From the NCBI RefSeq assembly GCF_047922965.1, contig NZ_CP150481.1, positions 3,410,001 through 3,474,000 of the forward strand: 64,000 nt of DNA. The letters are read 5' to 3'. Numbering within the stretch: position 1 is the stretch's first letter; each line of letters starts with the position of its first letter. This DNA comes from Neptunicella plasticusilytica. GTDB taxonomy: Bacteria; Pseudomonadota; Gammaproteobacteria; Enterobacterales; Alteromonadaceae. Below, one piece after another: positions 25,413 to 35,455 of the stretch. The translations under genes and the position numbers were made by a program. The notes under the pieces were generated by a model. It was given only the letters and a program-made list of their open reading frames with translations, made no database searches and was not told the origin of the DNA.

Positions 25413-26732
25413 TTACACAAATTCTTGATACCGATTTTTCCCAAGGGCTTTCGCATTATACATTGCTTCATCTGCTGCCCGGAGGATCTCATCTGCACTC
25501 TGGTAAGCTGCGTCGCTATGAGCTATACCGATACTTGCGCCAACTGACACTTCACATCCTTCAATTCTGAGTGGCTTAGCGAAAGCACTAACAATTCGAT
25601 TTGCAATCTCATACGCTGGCTCTCTGTCCAACATATCACTCAACACGATAATAAATTCATCACCACCCAGTCGTCCGACCGTGTCTCCCGTACGAATAAT
25701 AGATTTGAGCTTATTAGCAACTATCATGAGTAAGCTATCTCCCACTTGATGACCAAAGCTATCGTTCACCAGCTTGAATCCATCAAGATCTATGAAAAGA
25801 ACAGAAAATGCTCTTTTGCAATTAACGTCGATGCCATTCATCAACACATCGATTGCTGAATAAATCGCTTGTCGATTAGGTAACTGGGTCAATTCGTCAT
25901 GCTTGGCTGCGAATTCGAGCCTAACCTTTTCCTGCCTTTCAAACTCTGCCTCTTCACGTCTCTTAATTGCTGTAGAAACGTGTTGTGAAACGAAAGTAAG
26001 TAGATGAACGTCGGCTTTAGAGTACATAAACCCATTCACATAGCTTTGCACTACAACAACGCCAACAATCTTATCCGATAGAACAAGCGGCACACCGAGC
26101 CAAGAGTCAGAAACCCCTATTCTCTTTTTTGTGATACCTCTAGCACAAAGATCTTCCATATCTTTGCGCGACAGCAGCACAGTGTTGCCAGACCGAATGA
26201 CAAGCTCAGTAAACCCGTCGCTCATTTCTCGCGAAGGATGCTTAGCATGATTACCATCTCGGAAATATACGAAGTCTAAATTGCGCTCCGCGGTATCTGT
26301 CTTGCAGATGTAGAAATTTGAGGCGTCTACTAATTCCCCGACCACTTCGTGAATTTGCTGATAAAAGTCATCGATTTCTATAGATGAATCGCTGGTTAGC
26401 TCAGAAATTTTATAAACCGCCTGAAGCAGTTTTTCAGAATTTTCCTTTTCCTTTAGCCGCTCTTCTAGCAACTCAATCTTTTGAGTCAATGCATCTTGCA
26501 TTTTTTGCCTATAATTCGGCTGCTGTGAACCATAATGATAAGCTTTATTAGCTATATCCAAAGTCTTCCAAACTTGAGCATCGCTCCAAGTCTCGTCAAA
26601 ATTGAACAACAAATTCCCTTCGTCGTCAGCTACGAAGCATCGATTACCTTCATCTTCGGCTCCTCGTATTATTTTACACTGCTGCTTTGTTTTGAAAAAC
26701 ACTCGATATCCTACGAATACAGACGAGTCCAT
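25413..26732 (-). CDS. GAF-GGDEF diguanylate cyclase
   Basis: About 439 residues, cytoplasmic (no membrane helix). Order: an N-terminal ~75-residue region, a coiled coil (IELLEERLKEKENSEKLL), a GAF-like sensor (about 105-265), and a GGDEF domain (275-440). The active-site motif is intact (RLGGDEF, about 356-360) and the RxxD inhibitory site (RTGD) lies five residues before it, so it should synthesise cyclic di-GMP with product inhibition. I prefer the ATG at 26732 over a TTG three codons upstream. As transposon cargo it may alter host biofilm or motility state. Confidence 0.92.
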   Translation of the reverse strand: MDSSVFVGYRVFFKTKQQCKIIRGAEDEGNRCFVADDEGNLLFNFDETWSDAQVWKTLDIANKAYHYGSQQPNYRQKMQDALTQKIELLEERLKEKENSEKLLQAVYKISELTSDSSIEIDDFYQQIHEVVGELVDASNFYICKTDTAERNLDFVYFRDGNHAKHPSREMSDGFTELVIRSGNTVLLSRKDMEDLCARGITKKRIGVSDSWLGVPLVLSDKIVGVVVVQSYVNGFMYSKADVHLLTFVSQHVSTAIKRREEAEFERQEKVRLEFAAKHDELTQLPNRQAIYSAIDVLMNGIDVNCKRAFSVLFIDLDGFKLVNDSFGHQVGDSLLMIVANKLKSIIRTGDTVGRLGGDEFIIVLSDMLDREPAYEIANRIVSAFAKPLRIEGCEVSVGASIGIAHSDAAYQSADEILRAADEAMYNAKALGKNRYQEFV

Positions 26733-26803
26733 ACTCGCCAATAAAATATTAAAAAAAAGGTAATGTAACTGAGCATATCACTACGCTGATTGAAATAGAG
26801 TCA

Positions 26804-26842
26804 CTATTCTCATCAAAAATGGCTATTTTTTGATGAGAATAG
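26804..26842. terminator. 16-bp perfect stem-loop terminator
   Basis: CTATTCTCATCAAAAA pairs with TTTTTGATGAGAATAG around 7 bases. It overlaps the stop codon of the 101-residue gene and lies ahead of the diguanylate cyclase gene, so it probably ends the former's transcript. Confidence 0.8.
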
Positions 26843-27128
26843 CCTTGGCAGGCTTTATCGGGGCTTTGCAGATACCGCCAAATTTGCTGCCAATCAGCCC
26901 CGAAATGCGCTGCTTTTTCCTTAGTTTCTTAAGCTGCCGTGGGTTCAACTTTTGCTGCCGGAGTAGTCTTTGCTGATAGCAACGCTGGCCCAATTTCTTG
27001 GATTGGCCTATGGAGTCATATGTAATTTGGCTTCCGTCGAATTTAGGTTCCGGGATATCAACTACCTTGGATTTTCGCAGCCATATTGATAACCGAGTTT
27101 TAATCCGTTTAATTATCTTGCGTTTCAC
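26823..27128 (-). CDS. Hypothetical very basic protein, 101 residues
   Basis: Rich in K and R (MKRKIIKRIKTRLSIWLRKSK; LNPRQLKKLRKKQRISG), with a glycine-rich closing stretch (GLIGSKFGGICKAPIKPAKA). Probably nucleic-acid binding, but no family recognised. Its stop codon lies inside the terminator stem. It could be a degraded fragment of a larger protein; confidence that it is expressed is moderate. Confidence 0.45.
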   Translation of the reverse strand: MKRKIIKRIKTRLSIWLRKSKVVDIPEPKFDGSQITYDSIGQSKKLGQRCYQQRLLRQQKLNPRQLKKLRKKQRISGLIGSKFGGICKAPIKPAKAILIKK

Positions 27129-27234
27129 CTTCTCGACTCTCCCAATTCATGCGATGTGCAAGCCATGCATCACAAAATCTGTCTAAAAACCCTTGTGATA
27201 GCTGTATCTCTCATTTCGTGCCCCCTTTGGGTAG

Positions 27235-27471
27235 CTAATCTTTTGTTCGCGATTGATAGGCACTCCACGCCTCACATATCAGGTTTAACTGACCCTCAGT
27301 AAATTCGATGATCAAGCAGTCAATGAGATAGTTTTTCTCGCAAGAAATTCTATGAAAGTTATGCAGTTAAAGTTGATACTGCTTCTCGTATTTCGTTAGC
27401 GCCGATATTTCAACAAGCGCGATGCCTCTGTTTTCATCTAATAGAATGTCTTCAAATTGGTCGTCACTCAT
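27235..27471 (-). pseudogene. 78-codon frame interrupted by an in-frame TAA
   Basis: From the ATG at 27471 the frame reads MSDDQFEDILLDENRGIALV... for 34 codons, meets TAA at 27369-27367, then continues in the same frame for 43 protein-like codons (ending LICEAWSAYQSRTKD) to TAG at 27235. It starts 2 bases after the upstream gene's stop, so the two look like a coupled pair whose second member carries a nonsense mutation. Alternatively the first 34 codons are the whole product. Confidence 0.5.
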
Positions 27472-27473
27472 CT

Positions 27474-27962
27474 TCAGTCCCTGTTAAGCAAAAAGTGGAA
27501 AGCGAATTCGATTGAGTCATCTACATGTGAGGGATTTAGGTCGTATTCGTGGTGAGCGAACACTGCGCACGCATGTGTCCAAAATAGCTCTTTCTGTTCG
27601 AGCGCATACTCAAACCCTTCAGCGTTTCGAAGCCAATTGAGGGGAGTCCCCTGTTCGACGGCTAGTGCTTTAAAACTTTTCCGTAAGTAGTACAATGCCA
27701 CCTCGTCACTCAACACGTTACCGTGGTGTTCAAAGTATCGTGAGCAATACAATCCGAATCGCAGGGTGGCAGTAATACACCCGAAACTTGCCAATCGCTG
27801 GGCAGCCGATTGTAGAATATTGATAGACGTTGCGTCGGTATCTACCTTGTATAACCACAAGGGCCAAAGCATATTCGGACAGCGACATCCAAATTGATCT
27901 ACAACCCACTCAATATCTTTGACGGCGTCCAACGGTAACAGTGGTGACAAATCGAGATGCAT
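27474..27962 (-). CDS. Hypothetical protein, 162 residues
   Basis: From the ATG at 27962 (AGGA six bases upstream) it reads MHLDLSPLLPLDAVKDIEWV, then a mostly helical body with RLASFGCITATLRFGLYCSR and a C-terminal DDSIEFAFHFLLNRD. The frame stays open to 28046 but the extension is hydrophobic and lacks a ribosome site. No family recognised. It overlaps nothing and is followed closely by the stop-interrupted 78-codon frame, suggesting a two-gene unit. Confidence 0.6.
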   Translation of the reverse strand: MHLDLSPLLPLDAVKDIEWVVDQFGCRCPNMLWPLWLYKVDTDATSINILQSAAQRLASFGCITATLRFGLYCSRYFEHHGNVLSDEVALYYLRKSFKALAVEQGTPLNWLRNAEGFEYALEQKELFWTHACAVFAHHEYDLNPSHVDDSIEFAFHFLLNRD

Positions 27963-28144
27963 GGCCGTTCCTAATGATTTATAACATGCACAAAATACTG
28001 TATACACAAACAGTAACGCCAATATTACTTGGGAGCTAAAACACAAGATTTGATGAAAAAATAGTCTTTCACAGAAAGGCGTGCTAGGCTTAGCATCGCC
28101 CTATTAAAAATTGCGTAACTATTTAATTTATATAAAAGTAATTG

Positions 28145-29590
28145 CTAGCCACCCAAAATTTTAAAAATCTTCGACTCTAGTACAGTATTGTCCCTCTCAA
28201 CATCAAACTTCTCGAAATATTCATTGGAATGTGCTGGATTACCGAGAGCCTGCCTAAGTGCGTTTTCAACATTAGTAATGCGATCTTCCGCAGTTGTTAC
28301 AAACCCTATTGGTAAAGTTAAGGGGTAATTGTTCTCTAAAATAAAATGGAAAGAACAAGCTACCAAAACACCGGGAATTAGGAGTATTTCAACCTGACTG
28401 TTTCCAATATGTTTATTCAAACCTTGAAAATCACATCTAAAAATTCCGTATCGTTCTTTAACTTTGAAAGAGTCGCTTTTGGAATTTACTTTGATGGTCA
28501 TTACTGTTCGAAGAGGCCGCTTCCTCTCGTCCAGTCTCTGTTCCAAAGATTGCAAGAATGATTCAGCGTCAGGGCATCTACCCCAAACTTTATCTGAAGG
28601 CTCTATATTCCAAAGAATTCCTTTGCCGGGAACCTTTGCTTCATTACCGAACTTATAGTCCAGCAGTGAATGTATGAGTTCGCGATTGTGATCTAAATAG
28701 AAGTTGCCAACTAGCATTCTCGTTTCAAGTTCAAAGATACCTTTATTTGATTCAAAAGTCTTTAAAGCTGCACAAAAATCAAACCTATCTTTTCTAAAGA
28801 AATTAAGAATTATAGGGTCTCTCGTGAGCGATACATATTCGTCCAAAGCAACCCCAATATTTGTTTGCGCAATGCCGACGGACTCTGTTTGCTCACAGAT
28901 TGCTGAATAAAGAGACTTATCTTCATCCCATTCTTCCATCCATTCATCTACATACCTTATCGATGGGGCACTTGCGGTTTCGTCAGTAACAACATATTGA
29001 ATCCTAACAGGGACCAACCTGTCGTTTCGGTTGTAAACCTGATTGATTTTGTATAGTTCTATTGGATTTGAATAAGTATCTATCCCCTTCAGCTTTTCAA
29101 CAAATGTATTGAATTGCTTGTCAAATGCAGATTTTGCCTTTTTGACTAAGTTATTCATCGCATTATTTGGAAGAGGAATTTCCATATTTGTTGGGGATAT
29201 GCTCCCAGAAGAGCTTTCAGCAATCAGCTTAAATGTCAGAAGATCAAATGTAACACTATCAACTTTGTCTTCAACTTCGAAAAATCTTGGCTCGGCTCTA
29301 CCTTTAACTTCTTCAAACCTGTCATAGGCATACGTAGTCAACTCAACTTGACCATCCACCCATTTAATAAGCCTTTCCTCTTGTAAACTGGCAAGAACAA
29401 TCTGTGTTTCCTCCACAGTAAAGCCGAAATAGTTTGCCACTCTCTCCGGTGATATTCCTTTAAGTGCATAAAGAAGGCGGATAGTAAACTCTTTGACAAC
29501 TGCTAATTTGCGCCTTTCACTAACTGCGTAATCAATAACAAATGAACGACAGGGTAGTGAGAATGTAGCCTCATTGATTATAAACTCCAT
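28145..29590 (-). CDS. Winged-helix protein of unknown family, last gene of the defence operon
   Basis: 481 residues. An N-terminal winged helix (about 30-95: FTIRLLYALKGISPERVANYFGFTVEETQIV, then LQEERLIKWVDGQVELTTYAYDRF) is followed by a long mixed alpha/beta body with no motif I can name; no nuclease, ATPase or zinc pattern stands out. Its ATG shares one base with the stop of the 1637-residue helicase-kinase gene (TAATG), so the two are translationally coupled. I infer it is a partner, perhaps a DNA-binding or recognition subunit, of that protein. Confidence 0.85.
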   Translation of the reverse strand: MEFIINEATFSLPCRSFVIDYAVSERRKLAVVKEFTIRLLYALKGISPERVANYFGFTVEETQIVLASLQEERLIKWVDGQVELTTYAYDRFEEVKGRAEPRFFEVEDKVDSVTFDLLTFKLIAESSSGSISPTNMEIPLPNNAMNNLVKKAKSAFDKQFNTFVEKLKGIDTYSNPIELYKINQVYNRNDRLVPVRIQYVVTDETASAPSIRYVDEWMEEWDEDKSLYSAICEQTESVGIAQTNIGVALDEYVSLTRDPIILNFFRKDRFDFCAALKTFESNKGIFELETRMLVGNFYLDHNRELIHSLLDYKFGNEAKVPGKGILWNIEPSDKVWGRCPDAESFLQSLEQRLDERKRPLRTVMTIKVNSKSDSFKVKERYGIFRCDFQGLNKHIGNSQVEILLIPGVLVACSFHFILENNYPLTLPIGFVTTAEDRITNVENALRQALGNPAHSNEYFEKFDVERDNTVLESKIFKILGG

Positions 29591-32500
29591 TATTCAATGT
29601 CCTTCTTCAGTTTATTAGCACTAACCAACTGACAATCTTCACTACTTTCAATGTGCTTTAGAACTCTACCAAACGCGCTGCTGGAATTTCTGTTACTCCA
29701 CATATGACTGGCACCAACGATAAACAGCCTTTCTTTTGCTCTAGATAGCGCGACATTTGCTCTATTTTCACTTGACAGAAACCCTTCAGAGAAATGTCTA
29801 TTATTCCTCACTAGTGAAAGAATTATGATGTCATTCTCTTTACCCTGATAACTGTCAACCGTGTCAATTTTCAAAATCCGTTTTTCCAGTAATGACCTAG
29901 ACCAAGAATAACTATTTATCTTTCGAATCATATGCTTTTGTTGCTCCGCATACATACATATGACCCCTATTGGAGCTTCGTCTTGTAACCCATCCATAAA
30001 TCTTGACTCGATGTTGCTGCCATTAATCAGATTTTGTATCAAATCCACAATCACATTCGCTTCATAATCGTTGTAGGCACTGTGGATATTCGAACTAGAG
30101 TGAGTTGGTTTTTTCTCGAACGAGTCATCACCCGCAGAAGAGGTATCTAACCATGTTACCGCACTTGTAAAGTTTAACATTTCCAGATCAAGGTCTTGGC
30201 TCGCACCATCTTTCCCAGTCTCAAGTAGTCCCTCATAAAAACAGTTGGATACAAGTTCCCCAATAGGCTTAAACATTCGATATTGCGTCAGCAACGATTG
30301 ACCTATTTGCTTTCCATAAGAAGAATGAAAACTCCTTTCAAAGTCACTTTGTTCCAATGCCTCTACTGATACATTGGGTAATTTTCTATGAGCGGCAAGC
30401 AGGTGCTCCTCTTCATAAGAAGGCGGTAGCTGCTTATGATCTCCAACTAACAATACTCTCTTTCCAATTTGCATAGCGATTGCCATCTCACTTGCAGTTG
30501 ATCTAGCCGCCTCATCGATTATTACCCAATCATAAATGTTTTCACCAATCCCATAGTGGTTTCTGCCAATACCAACACAAGTACCACAAACCAATGTACG
30601 TGTTTTTGTTAGAAAGTTTTGGAAATGAGCGTTTCTCGATGACATTACTTCTAGCCATTCTTTCGATAATTCAACTATCTGTTGAAACCTATTGATAGAG
30701 TCTTCTGAAGAAACTTCATATAAATTTGATAGTTCTGTATAGAACCCTCTTCTCAGCTCGTTTGGAGGATTAGTAACAAACTTGTGAGGAGCAATTCCTT
30801 TTCTCTCCAACCATGCACTTAACTTGGCCCTTAGCCCCTGCTCATTCCTTTTCAGAACTTCAGCAGCCTCTGTATCGGATTTTTGAATGCCCTTTACAAT
30901 CGAGGTGATTTTCACTCCAAAGCTTGACTCAAATTCTATTGCTAGATCGACAAACAGTTCGGGCAATGCTAACGGAGCAACAATATCTTTCAATCTCAGT
31001 TTAAACTCAGCCCTAAAAAGTTCTCTGTAATGGTCTTGCAACGCCATTTCATGAACATCCAACAATGGTGTCGATACGTTTGGCTCATCGCCCAGCCGTA
31101 CAACCGTTACTTCATTGTTCTGTTCTGAAAATAGTTTCCTTACCTTTTCTGCTGCATTATTTACTGCCTCATGAGATTGACTAACCAAAAGAATCTTAGT
31201 AGCCCCTTTAGTTGCAGCAAAATGAATAAAAGAGCTAATAAATGAAGTTTTACCTGTTCCGGGAGGGCCTTGGAGCAAACTGACAGGTCCAAATTTAAAT
31301 AACTTCTTAAATGCGCTTCTCTGTTGTGGATTTAATGAAAATTCTAGTTTTCCATCAGCAGTATAGACATTGTATAAATCTAGTTCATCATCAGTAGGTT
31401 CTTCACTTAAAACACGAGGAGTGATGATCTTGTTTATATCAAAGTAATCAACCAGTTTAGGGATTACTGCACGATCTTTAAGAATATTTTCAACAGCCTT
31501 TTGCCGCTTTGCTAATGATGCTGCGGCTAAACTACTCTCAAGTTTGAGTGTATCACCAATATCGAAGTTGACTCTTCTGATGTTCCCAATTCGTAAAGTA
31601 TCTTTGCCAACTTCAAGTAGCCGACCAATAGGGATAATCTTCGAGCCAGTATCAAGTTTTACGTGAACCCGTTCCTGTGAAAGGTCAAAATCAACATTTT
31701 GGCTTCCCTTGATAAACCGAACTACTATTTCATTTTTATTCAGAATGACTGGAGAGCGGGCCACAGAAACTTTTGGCAGTATTTCATCCTCTGTCTCCAC
31801 TAATGCCTGCCATATATCACGGCTACTAACATTTTGCAGAACACTTTTTAGCGATAATATCTTTCTTTTTACTCGAACTTCTGGGGAGCTTCTTTTTTGT
31901 TGAGAGTTTATTTCACTCAAGACTTTTTGAACTGGCTCTATCGCTAACAATTTATTGAGTAGCTCATCTGCAATCAGGGCAGGTCCATTGGTTAAAGTGA
32001 TCCTACCTTCAAGCTCTGCGTCAGATCTTCTTTTTTGGCTAATGAACTTATGATGGGAAATTGACTCACGGGGATACATCTTTTTGATAACTTTGTTTTC
32101 GGGATCTATGTGTAGGTCAATTTGTTGCCGCACTCCGGAAATGAAAATTTTCAATACCGTATCATCGCCCTTAGCATCCGCCTTTACAGTAAGATAATAC
32201 TTGTCATCATCAGCTTCAAAGACTGTAAAGTTGGGTAGATATCTAGTTGTTATGTTAAAATTTCTTGTCTGAGATACCGGCTTTGGCTCGACGATTTCAT
32301 TGAAATCATCAATAAATCTAAAGATTTCTCCTTCTGAAATCTCGACAAGTCCCATTAAGTCAGCACAATAATTTTTTAGATGTAGTAGCGAAAATTTACT
32401 CGCCATTTCTTCGATCATTTTTACAACTGCAAATCTGTCTCTGGCCGCCAACGAAATGTTTTCAAAATTGGAAGGTAGATATTTAGTATTGTACGGCTGC

Positions 32501-34503
32501 CCAGACTGCCCAATGGTTTCATATTCAAACATGTCGATGAAGACAGGCTCATAGTCAGCTTCCGCCAAAACAATATTTTTGGGATGAATGTCACCGTGTA
32601 TGAATTGAGAGCGATGTAAGGCAGTTAGAGCCTTTAGCAACGATAACGATTTTGCTATACCTGCTTCTTTGTCAGCTATTTTTGCAAGCCATTGTTCCCA
32701 CGTAGGTCCGTCAACCCACTCATAAGTTACAAACAAGCTTTGCATGCTAGGGTTGTAGCCAAACTCTTTAATGTTTAACAGATACTGTAAAGAACTATTT
32801 TTTAACGAATTAATCCGTTCTAAAAATGTTGCCAGTTCCATATTCACGGTCTTGTCAGAGCTGAATTGACTAACACCGTGCCATAAACATATCCCGATTT
32901 TTTGGTCCTGTGAGAGCAATAGCGCCGATGTCGCTGACTTTTGCTTAATAGGGGTTGGCATGAACTCCATATAAACATTGGTGTCAGTAAAAAACTGCTC
33001 AAGTTCAGAAGCGTTTACGCTCTTTTTTCCAACCTTATCCAAAAGCCTATTTAGCTCATCTAGAGCCACAGACATGTTTGCAAAGCGATTTCCGGCTTCA
33101 AGATCTAGACAACAGTCTAACCAAGGGTCCAGCAATCCGTTATGAAAGGTTTTATCTGGAACAACCCAGCCATAGGTTCCATCATCTAACTTCTTAGGCC
33201 AATGTCCATATATCACATAGTGCGCTACAGCGCCCGCCAAATATACGTCTCTGGTAAAAGGCGTACCATCTTTATCTTCATATAGGTCTTCTGGTATTTC
33301 GACTCGTCCAGATTTAAGTATGTCCCTAACTGTTCTGACCGATTGATTATCCGGATTTGGATAAGAAGCCGTTAGGAAGTTTGAAAATGTGACTTTACTG
33401 GGAAGTGATAACCAAACACTATGTTTTCCGATATCTCTGTGAGCTACATCAATTTCATGAAGCCTAGCTAGATGACTTGCCAAGACTTTAACAATGCCAA
33501 TACGACCTTCATCTGTTAACTTACTGCCTTGTCTAGCCATGAAGTCGTCGAGTCTTAGCCTATTACCCGGCCACTTATACAACTCGACGAAATCGGTACT
33601 AATGTCCTCTCTAGACGGGATATAATTTAGCTCAAGATGAATCTCCACCAAGCTTTCATCTTGATTGTCAATAAAACCAAGTACGCTTGATTCTCGGTAA
33701 CCTATGAGTACTTTTTCTTCAGCAGTTTGAGCTTTTTCAGCAATTGCGGGGGCCCCAAAATCCCACTTCCGCATCAGCATTCTATAATTATTATCATCTA
33801 CCCGTTGGCCTAGAAATTCCGCATAAATTCTGTCTTGATGGGTAAATAACGCTTTGCCTGATTGTGCAAAATTATTAACGCTGTATGTTTTAGGTTTGAA
33901 GTCTACGCTATTATTTGCAAAAAATGCTTTCCAAACTTTGTAGTTTTTATTTGGTTTATCTGACTCCTTCCTAATTGCAAACCTCCCAAAAGTTTTTGGG
34001 TAATATTTACTGTACTTCTTAGTGAAAATATTTATAAATTCGTCAGTTGAAAAAACAAAATCCCTCTCGTCATCAGGTAAACTGCTGATATCAGCAGTTC
34101 CACACATAACAACACAGTGGTCAACAAAAGGACTAAATACTTTCCCGTTGAGTTTCTTTTCTATCTTCGTATTTAATATTTGAGCAGCTCTTCTAACCTG
34201 CTTTAATGGGTGCTTTCTTGTTTCCTGACGATTTCCCCAGTCCAATACCCACTGATTATTTTGTGAATAAATCTTTCCTGACCACCGCTTCAACTCTACG
34301 ACTATGATTCGATCATGAGTTAGTACAATTAAGTCGGTCTCAAACGTTCCTTCCTGACGGTCAAACATTTCCAGCGATGAAAATCCGTACCACTCATTCG
34401 GCAATGCTTTTTCTATTTGGTTTAAAGCACTCTTTTCCGATTCATGTAATCCATCAGGACTTAAGTGAAATATGTTCATGCATAAAATCCCTTTTACTGT
34501 CAT
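29590..34503 (-). CDS. NERD nuclease - tandem kinase - SF1 (COG1112-like) helicase, 1637 residues
   Basis: Domains in order: a NERD nuclease-like domain (~20-160) with D57 in ETDLIVLTHD and E70-L-K72; a first protein-kinase-like domain (~265-490) with AHRDIGKH (H355-D357) but a degraded metal-binding loop, so probably a pseudokinase; a second kinase-like domain (~505-705) with IHGDIHPKNIVL (D638, N643) and D657 in FIDMFEY, which looks catalytic; a beta-rich linker; and an SF1 helicase (~1050-1620) with Walker A GPPGTGKTS (1079-1087), DEAA, a QLPP motif III region and SYQGKE. The ATG overlaps the DUF6615-like gene's stop. Kinase plus COG1112 helicase recalls Mokosh type I, but the NERD front and partners differ. 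Confidence 0.9.
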   Translation of the reverse strand: MTVKGILCMNIFHLSPDGLHESEKSALNQIEKALPNEWYGFSSLEMFDRQEGTFETDLIVLTHDRIIVVELKRWSGKIYSQNNQWVLDWGNRQETRKHPLKQVRRAAQILNTKIEKKLNGKVFSPFVDHCVVMCGTADISSLPDDERDFVFSTDEFINIFTKKYSKYYPKTFGRFAIRKESDKPNKNYKVWKAFFANNSVDFKPKTYSVNNFAQSGKALFTHQDRIYAEFLGQRVDDNNYRMLMRKWDFGAPAIAEKAQTAEEKVLIGYRESSVLGFIDNQDESLVEIHLELNYIPSREDISTDFVELYKWPGNRLRLDDFMARQGSKLTDEGRIGIVKVLASHLARLHEIDVAHRDIGKHSVWLSLPSKVTFSNFLTASYPNPDNQSVRTVRDILKSGRVEIPEDLYEDKDGTPFTRDVYLAGAVAHYVIYGHWPKKLDDGTYGWVVPDKTFHNGLLDPWLDCCLDLEAGNRFANMSVALDELNRLLDKVGKKSVNASELEQFFTDTNVYMEFMPTPIKQKSATSALLLSQDQKIGICLWHGVSQFSSDKTVNMELATFLERINSLKNSSLQYLLNIKEFGYNPSMQSLFVTYEWVDGPTWEQWLAKIADKEAGIAKSLSLLKALTALHRSQFIHGDIHPKNIVLAEADYEPVFIDMFEYETIGQSGQPYNTKYLPSNFENISLAARDRFAVVKMIEEMASKFSLLHLKNYCADLMGLVEISEGEIFRFIDDFNEIVEPKPVSQTRNFNITTRYLPNFTVFEADDDKYYLTVKADAKGDDTVLKIFISGVRQQIDLHIDPENKVIKKMYPRESISHHKFISQKRRSDAELEGRITLTNGPALIADELLNKLLAIEPVQKVLSEINSQQKRSSPEVRVKRKILSLKSVLQNVSSRDIWQALVETEDEILPKVSVARSPVILNKNEIVVRFIKGSQNVDFDLSQERVHVKLDTGSKIIPIGRLLEVGKDTLRIGNIRRVNFDIGDTLKLESSLAAASLAKRQKAVENILKDRAVIPKLVDYFDINKIITPRVLSEEPTDDELDLYNVYTADGKLEFSLNPQQRSAFKKLFKFGPVSLLQGPPGTGKTSFISSFIHFAATKGATKILLVSQSHEAVNNAAEKVRKLFSEQNNEVTVVRLGDEPNVSTPLLDVHEMALQDHYRELFRAEFKLRLKDIVAPLALPELFVDLAIEFESSFGVKITSIVKGIQKSDTEAAEVLKRNEQGLRAKLSAWLERKGIAPHKFVTNPPNELRRGFYTELSNLYEVSSEDSINRFQQIVELSKEWLEVMSSRNAHFQNFLTKTRTLVCGTCVGIGRNHYGIGENIYDWVIIDEAARSTASEMAIAMQIGKRVLLVGDHKQLPPSYEEEHLLAAHRKLPNVSVEALEQSDFERSFHSSYGKQIGQSLLTQYRMFKPIGELVSNCFYEGLLETGKDGASQDLDLEMLNFTSAVTWLDTSSAGDDSFEKKPTHSSSNIHSAYNDYEANVIVDLIQNLINGSNIESRFMDGLQDEAPIGVICMYAEQQKHMIRKINSYSWSRSLLEKRILKIDTVDSYQGKENDIIILSLVRNNRHFSEGFLSSENRANVALSRAKERLFIVGASHMWSNRNSSSAFGRVLKHIESSEDCQLVSANKLKKDIE

Positions 34504-35444
34504 TCATCAAAAAATATCGTTATCGCTTTTAAATTCAGCTTCTCTGCATCAACCAACTCCTCTTCTCCCCTCAATATGTGTTGAATGTGTTCTGGTATCC
34601 CAGAAACAACAGGTGGTATCAAAGAGTTAACTCTTGCTATCGGATCAACAATGTCACTGGGGATATTCGAATCTGAGTCGGTTTTAAAGAGAAAATCTAT
34701 TGTTTCCTGTTTTTTCAGTAAGCGTTGCGAGTCAGTATCGATTGACATGTCATAACTCACACTATCGTCTCTTTCTCTTTGCTTTTCTGGAGGCCGCTCG
34801 TTGCCCATCACAACATTCCAGTATTGTCGCACACGTTCTGGAAGTGAAAGACTGTTGTCCATTTTGCATGTTATGGCACAGTGCATAGGTAACATGTATG
34901 ACTTGAGGTCATCTAAAGATTTTCGATTGTCCGCTCTGAAAGCTCTGACCTTGGCTGCATCAATCAGAGTGCATCCGTAATAATCATAAGCTGAGTAATT
35001 ACAGTGACATGTCCATAGGTCGTCTTTCTCGATATTTTCAAAATAGTTGTATAGACAGTACAACGGGAGGGCATTACTTTTTTTCGCTTCTTCAATTAAG
35101 ACGTCAGACTGATAGCGACCATCCTTTTTTTTGTAATGCAACTCGTGGTAAACCAGATCGTTCGGATTCAGCACTTTCGCCTGAACACGTATAGAAAAGC
35201 ACTGATCACGCTCCTTAGATAAGAAAACCCATTCCCAATCAGCACCATTTAGCCCTTCTTCATGCTTCTTAAATTCCTTGGTCGTCAAATATTTACTGGG
35301 AATATCATGTAGAGGGATAATCACTCTTTCTTTGGTGATAGCTTCCTCACTTGGAGTTAAACCATAAAATTTTTGTCGCTTTATAGTTTTCCATACCTCT
35401 GCACTAATTGCACTCAGTACCTCTTTTACCGGATTGTAACTCAT
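34500..35444 (-). CDS. DUF6615-like protein, putative PD-(D/E)xK-type nuclease
   Basis: 314 residues. Residues ~40-135 match the DUF6615 pattern: GADWEW (67-72), SIRVQAK (84-90), QSDVLIEEAKKSNALPLYCLYNYF. The D-W-E-W and Q-A-K elements look like a variant nuclease core with glutamine in the usual acidic position. The C-terminal half (from ~210) is polar and without recognised motif. The gene lies 11 bases after hsdR and overlaps the next gene by four bases (ATGA), tying the restriction genes to the kinase-helicase gene. Nuclease activity is inference. Confidence 0.72.
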   Translation of the reverse strand: MSYNPVKEVLSAISAEVWKTIKRQKFYGLTPSEEAITKERVIIPLHDIPSKYLTTKEFKKHEEGLNGADWEWVFLSKERDQCFSIRVQAKVLNPNDLVYHELHYKKKDGRYQSDVLIEEAKKSNALPLYCLYNYFENIEKDDLWTCHCNYSAYDYYGCTLIDAAKVRAFRADNRKSLDDLKSYMLPMHCAITCKMDNSLSLPERVRQYWNVVMGNERPPEKQRERDDSVSYDMSIDTDSQRLLKKQETIDFLFKTDSDSNIPSDIVDPIARVNSLIPPVVSGIPEHIQHILRGEEELVDAEKLNLKAITIFFDE

Positions 35445-35455
35445 AATCCTTGTCT

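Noticed and set aside
28145..35444. Plain Mokosh type I system
   Set aside because: Kinase and COG1112-like helicase match the theme, but there is no PLD-type HxKxxxxD motif in the partners, and NERD and DUF6615-like parts are present instead. Kept as a possible relative, not an identity.
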